The notes under the pieces are model-generated. The model saw only the letters and a list, made by a program, of their open reading frames with translations, had not been told where the DNA came from and searched no databases. The translations under genes and the position numbers were made by a program. This document shows, in pieces, positions 59,947-64,000 of a stretch of 64,000 bases of DNA (positions within the stretch are counted from its first letter, which is position 1; each line of letters begins with the position of its first letter). The stretch comes from Rhizophlyctis rosea (taxonomy: Eukaryota; Chytridiomycota; Chytridiomycetes; Rhizophlyctidales; Rhizophlyctidaceae). The stretch lies in NCBI GenBank assembly GCA_027596075.1, contig JADGJC010000152.1:13157-77156 (forward strand). Reading direction: 5' to 3'.

Positions 59947-61044
59947 CTAACGCGATTTAGCTGCTTCTTCTTCTCTCAAGAGAGCCTGTTCTTCTGCAAG
60001 TTTCCTTTTGAGCAGTTCATTTATGGTATCCTTGTCACGAGGAGCGCTGGATGTCGCCTTGGTGAACGGCGGTAGACCAGACAAGGGCGTATTGAAAGGC
60101 GGACCCGGTGGTGCAGACGTCTCCCCAACATTGAACGGCACCCTTTGCAGCACTCCCTTAGCAGTCATTCCCTCCACCGCCTTTCCAATGGCATGCATGC
60201 CCACCCGCCACAAACTAGGTCCCAAACTGATGCGAGCCACGCCCAATTGACTCAACTCCGCAACTTGCAACCCGCCATCCTCCTTGAAGTTCATCTTGAC
60301 ATTCAACCTGCCGTCAAAGGCCTCCACGAGCTGCACCACTTCCGCTTTGGACACGCCACGCCTCGGTCCGCCCCAGACAAATGTGGAGGTCGCGCCGGCT
60401 TCAAGGTAAGCTTTACTTCGGGCGATGGCTTCCGAGATGGGCCGCCCCAGAAGCAGGGCATCTGTGCGGGCATTGACGCAGAAGTCTTGCACGCCGAGGC
60501 TGCGGGCGATTGAAAGGACACGTTGGATGCGGGATATTTGTTCGGAAATTGTGTAGAGGTCGGCGGGGCTGTGTGGATTTCCGTCGGGATGATATGCGTC
60601 CTCCAAGTTGCAGCCCACAATGCCGGCGGAAATGGCTTCAGTTATCACATGGTCGAGATCGTCACCGTAGCCGGATTGAAGATCTGCAGTGAGAGGGACT
60701 TCGAGGTGTTTTCCTGGCAGTTGTCAATAGAGTGGTCAGAACAGCTCTGAGACTTTAGACAGAGATTGAGCTTGAACGGTCACACCTTTCTTCCTGAGAG
60801 TTTGCGCAACGAGCTTGATAGACCGGAGATTCAAGTCGAACGTGAGTTCGTCGTCTTCGAGTCCGTTCACCTCGGCAATCGCGAATGAAGCAGTCGCAAT
60901 TGCAGGAGGAGGTACAGGTTGTGAAAGTACAATGGAAGTGGTGGGAGGGTCGTGCACGTTGACAAGAACCAGGGGGTTGCCTGGTCTGTGTAGCTCCTTC
61001 AGCTTTGTTGCTAACGAGGGTTGTTGCGGGAAAGCTAAGGCCAT
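59947..61044 (-). CDS. PEP-mutase / isocitrate-lyase-like protein
   Basis: Two exons, 60786-61044 and 59947-60713, joined by a 72-base GTGTGA...GCCAG intron; 341 residues. N-terminal LHRPGNPLVLVNVHD is the usual start of the ICL/PEP mutase barrel. LTADLQSGYGDD (from about residue 94) matches the metal/substrate loop, followed by GCNLEDAYH and VNARTDALLLG. The family includes carboxyPEP mutase-type, oxaloacetate hydrolase-like and methylisocitrate-lyase-like enzymes that cleave or rearrange C-C or C-P bonds of 2-oxo acids with Mg2+. The catalytic KKCGH motif of true isocitrate lyase is absent, so glyoxylate-cycle function is unlikely. ADLQ replaces the common ADxE, and the end carries a charged helical tail (LLKRKLAEEQALLREEEA). 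Exact substrate unknown. Confidence 0.88.
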
Positions 61045-61410
61045 CTTTGGGTTGCGGTGGGACTTAGCAGGGGCGTGTTGTGGCAAGTTGGACGAACACA
61101 AGCGACGATAATGTCCAATTGTGCGCGTGTAGAAGATTGCAAGATGAAGGAAAGTGGTTGAAGATGGTGGGAACGTTTTTATGGGAAGGCTGGGAAGGCT
61201 GTGAGACACGAGCCATCTCAAATCACATTCCAGTGCGACTGAACCATTGGGCGGAGAGTTGATGACCAGGGTGACATGTATGACGGCTGTGGTTTTTTCG
61301 GGAAGGTCTTCTTCAAAGCTGCTAGCATCCAGAGATTGAGCGCATTGACCAAGTTGGCAGTCGTAGAGATACAGTACACACAAGAGATGCGCTCCACTTC
61401 CACACATACA
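61045..61410. other. Divergent promoter region
   Basis: The 366 bases between the PEP-mutase-like gene (-) and the F-box gene (+). The F-box frame is open upstream to 61276, but the region is more likely promoter and 5' UTR. No clear TATA box. Confidence 0.5.
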
Positions 61411-62817
61411 ATGTCGTCTCACCACCAGCTCGCCCACCCCGCACTCACAACCTCTGACACGGTCATAGCCATCTTCCAACATCTTCCCATACCCACCTTA
61501 CTTAGCTGCGAACAAGTGTGCCGGGACTGGTCAGAACTCATTAGGAAACATACGTTAGAGTTATGGAGGCCGCGAGTGTTGGACAGGTTCCCGCGTGGAT
61601 GTGCCCCGGCTCCCTATGGGGTCGAAAATTGGAAAGATTTAGCCGTGAATGTATACGCCTGGGAAACTGGTTGGCAGGCTCTTGGTGGGAAGGTCCGAAT
61701 GGAACGGGTGAAGGCAGGAAGTGGTCCTTTGACGCAGTATTTCCAAAGCAGCGGGAAGTTCTATAAAAGGGAGTTGGTGGGCATTATTGACACGACGTAT
61801 CCAGATGGGAATAGTGGGGTTTTGGGCGCGTTTCCGGATGGAAAGGTTATCGCGACAGGATTTGATCCTAGCGGCATCAAGAGAGGAAGACTCACCACGG
61901 TGTTTGATGAACCTACGGGCACACAACCTTTCGAGCCAATCCTGTTACCTAACTTAGCCTCCTCATCGACATACAGTCGACCAACGACGGCTTACCTCTG
62001 CCAAAATATTGCGACTTCAGCATGTCCAGCAACTTATACCCTTTCCCCTCTCCCCAAACCCACACCTATCACTACAAATAGTGAGACCACCAACCTACCT
62101 GCACCAACGCAACCTGTCGCAGGGAATCCATTGTCAGATCCTTGTACAGTTGGTTCAACAGCAGTCGTATGGGATGGGCAGCGCAAGCTTCACTCCGTGA
62201 TTACCATCTCTCCCTCTACCCCCACATTCCTTCTGCACATCGACAACAGCTTAGAAGACGCCATGCGAGTTGCTCATTCCGCCCATAACGAGCACTTCAT
62301 CGTCCACCTTTATAATTTGAACCGCAGAGCGGAGGCTAACGAATCATCGTGGGTCCTTCACCTTCGTCAATTGTCTCGTCCAGGGGCTCTCCTCCACGAG
62401 GTTAAAGGTGGATTTTCTCCATTGCCAGACAGACCCTACCTTACTCGCGGACATATTATCCTGAGATGCTACCACCAAGAGCCTGGCCAACGTAATCTAT
62501 ATTTGCGCAAACCATCCTACCGGATACGCCGCCTCAAAGACCTCACAGAAGTCGGTCGCCTTCCTATGTCAAAAGATATCCTGTGGGTGCGAACCCTGAA
62601 CGATGGGACAATTGTTGGAGGGCGATGGCACAATCCACCAATGGTGTTTGATGCTTTCCGGAAGGTGTGGATGATGTTACCGGGGTTTCCTGATGACGCT
62701 GGGCGGTTGAAGGGGTATTATGTAGTTGTTAAGGAGTATGAGGTCGATGAGCAGGGAAGGAGGATTGGGACGCCAGGGGTTGTCAAATTCCACTGTAAGA
62801 GTGAATTTCCAAGATGA
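61411..62817 (+). CDS. F-box protein, unknown C-terminal half
   Basis: Single-exon frame of 468 residues from ATG 61411; in-frame ATGs also exist at 61387 and 61276. An F-box lies at about residues 14-55 (TVIAIFQHLPIPTLLSCEQV then CRDWSELIR). The rest has repeated hydrophobic/aromatic strands (GVLGAFPDGKVIATG, STAVVWDG, VGGRWHNPPMVFD) in the style of a beta-propeller-like fold, but no WD or Kelch motif is clear. Likely a substrate receptor of an SCF ubiquitin ligase through Skp1. The substrate cannot be told. Start chosen because the extra upstream residues add no domain and fall in the divergent promoter. Confidence 0.8.
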   Translation: MSSHHQLAHPALTTSDTVIAIFQHLPIPTLLSCEQVCRDWSELIRKHTLELWRPRVLDRFPRGCAPAPYGVENWKDLAVNVYAWETGWQALGGKVRMERVKAGSGPLTQYFQSSGKFYKRELVGIIDTTYPDGNSGVLGAFPDGKVIATGFDPSGIKRGRLTTVFDEPTGTQPFEPILLPNLASSSTYSRPTTAYLCQNIATSACPATYTLSPLPKPTPITTNSETTNLPAPTQPVAGNPLSDPCTVGSTAVVWDGQRKLHSVITISPSTPTFLLHIDNSLEDAMRVAHSAHNEHFIVHLYNLNRRAEANESSWVLHLRQLSRPGALLHEVKGGFSPLPDRPYLTRGHIILRCYHQEPGQRNLYLRKPSYRIRRLKDLTEVGRLPMSKDILWVRTLNDGTIVGGRWHNPPMVFDAFRKVWMMLPGFPDDAGRLKGYYVVVKEYEVDEQGRRIGTPGVVKFHCKSEFPR

Positions 62818-63210
62818 AAGCTTGCTCAGGGGAACATGGTGTCATACCATGATTGTAAATACTTGCAAAAACAAGGCGACTGTTTGTTTCCGCTTGCCCC
62901 TAGCAAAAGGTCGCACTATCTCCTATTTCACTTGAGTATGTATAAAGTTCATTTCACTGTTTTGTATGCATTGGGTGTTGACATCCGAATGTGCAGACAC
63001 AAGTCCGACCGCGTGTGGCTTGTTATATGTATCCCAATTGGGGTAAACTGCCTCTAGGTCAAATTCGGTTGTTTATCGCCGATGTTTCGTGTTCTTGTGT
63101 TGTTTTCCATCACAGGTTCATCTTTTGGCCATTCCCCTTGAATCAGTAGTCGTATACACGTAGACAGCGTGCTTTGATATCTGACAGTTGGCTTGCCTAC
63201 CTTCACCTTC
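62818..63210. other. Intergenic, no gene
   Basis: Short spacer between two plus-strand genes; T-rich segments after the F-box stop, no element recognised. Confidence 0.55.
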
Positions 63211-64000
63211 ATGAAGAAGGCTACTAGCTCAAACAAGCTAGCTCGTCGCTCAAACTCGAAAAGCAATGTAGTGAATGTGAGCTGGAACACTCCCGCGTGC
63301 TGTCAAAGGCAGACGGAGCTCACAAATTTCTACCTAACAGAACTCAATCGAACGGTTCTTGGAGCCAAAAGGTCCTGCATGCGCCGACCAAAAAGGGCAG
63401 GACGACCGCAAAGTTACGTCGCGGCCAAGTGAGAATGTTGTGGTGAACAAGGTTCAACCGCAGGAGGTAGCTACAGAGGCTCCCGTTCCTGCTCCCAAAC
63501 CAGGTGAGCTCGAGTCGGCTGAAGAGTAGCTTCCGTGTAACTAATACAAAGCAGCTGCAGACTTTGCACAACCCAAAGCCCCGGCGAGCCGACGCAAAAA
63601 TGACGTGACGTCGGCCAAAGAGGTGCCCAAAGCACGAGCACGGCGAGCCTCCATTGCAAAACCGTCAATAGGTGATTCCCCCGATGCGAAACTCCCACCA
63701 CTCTCTCAGCCGAGTCCTATGAACCGTCATGTTGAAGATACTGTGTTTTGGGCGGCGTCTCCACCCATGGCCAGGATCAAGGCTTCACAAGTGGGTTCCG
63801 AGGGTAAGCATTTCACACCGCACAATCCCTGATCATTTGAAAAGTATATCTGATGCTGCACAAGCAAGGCGGCAGTCATTCCAAAGCAGACATCAGTGGT
63901 ATTGTCAGTGCGCTACGGAAACATGAATCTGAGGAGTCGATCGTGACGGTATGTTTGATTACTTCATGCCTTGTTCACTTCACATAATAACTCTCTTCAC
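63211..64000 (+). CDS. Unknown basic, disordered protein, 5' part only
   Basis: Partial gene running off the window. Four exons, 63211-63276, 63341-63503, 63555-63803 and 63869-63948, join in phase. Intron 2 has a textbook branch-site-like CTAATAC before AAAGCAG, and the last donor is GTATGT. About 186 residues are visible: a short basic head (MKKATSSNKLARRSNSKS), a segment NSIERFLEPKG, then Pro/Ala/Lys/Arg-rich disordered sequence (KARARRASIAK, PPLSQPSPMN) and ADISGIVSALRKHESEES. SIERFL loosely recalls short linear interaction motifs, but a PIP-box lacks support. No family recognised. Confidence 0.65.

Noticed and set aside
1..64000. CRISPR arrays, rRNA genes, coding transposons
   Set aside because: No regularly spaced direct repeats of CRISPR type, no rRNA core sequences and no transposase, integrase or reverse transcriptase motifs were seen on either strand.

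Overview
The window looks like nuclear DNA of a fungus, most likely an early-diverging zoosporic (chytrid-type) lineage. Genes are broken by short GT-AG introns of about 35 to 475 bases. They encode fungus-specific families (a KCH potassium transporter and a SUR1-type GT32 sphingolipid mannosyltransferase) next to families that are lost or rare in yeasts and filamentous fungi (a small RapGAP). A secreted GH5 cellulase with a C-terminal CBM1 fits a cellulose-degrading saprotroph. The lineage is inference; no rRNA or phylogenetic marker is present. Two runs of exactly ten Ns (14732-14741 and 42019-42028) mark assembly gaps.

Layout. 2.5-4.9 kb: tandem CCCH zinc-finger protein (+). 9.1-10.8 kb: GT32 mannosyltransferase (+, 3 exons). 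12.1-13.8 kb: F-box protein with an acidic tail (-). 15.8-18.8 kb: KCH transporter (-, 4 exons), whose first intron is packed with small GC-rich hairpins. 20.2-22.8 kb: a secreted protein of unknown family (-, 10 exons). 23.8-25.9 and 26.8-28.9 kb: tandem MYND zinc-finger paralogues (-), the second broken by one in-frame TAG, with a tRNA-like sequence between them. 29.3-29.8 kb: small one-helix membrane protein (+). 30.4-31.8 kb: GH5-CBM1 endoglucanase (-). 33.4-35.4 kb: RapGAP (+). 36.5-37.3 (-) and 37.7-38.8 kb (+): a divergent pair of unknown genes. 39.6-41.9 kb: secreted protein with eight six-cysteine modules (+). 45.5-56.9 kb: a 3541-residue BEACH protein (-, 11 exons). 57.7-59.4 kb: PKA-type AGC kinase (-). 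59.9-61.0 (-) and 61.4-62.8 kb (+): a PEP-mutase/isocitrate-lyase-like protein and an F-box protein, divergent. 63.2 kb to the edge: 5' part of an unknown gene (+).

The genes do not form one pathway. This is an ordinary eukaryotic arm mixing housekeeping signalling and membrane-traffic genes (RapGAP, PKA-like kinase, BEACH, KCH, GT32) with secreted accessory genes. Exon models were built by hand from splice consensus, reading-frame phase and protein-family fit. Where all phases close (KCH, the 10-exon secreted protein, GH5, RapGAP, BEACH, kinase, PEP-mutase-like) the models are strong. The F-box gene at 12-13.8 kb has an unresolved intron.

The least explained signals are the eight-module cysteine-rich secreted protein, the 10-exon secreted protein, the hairpin/motif repeats shared by introns of two genes, and block-wise switching of C-rich and G-rich strand composition inside coding exons. 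No mobile element with coding capacity, CRISPR array or rRNA was seen.
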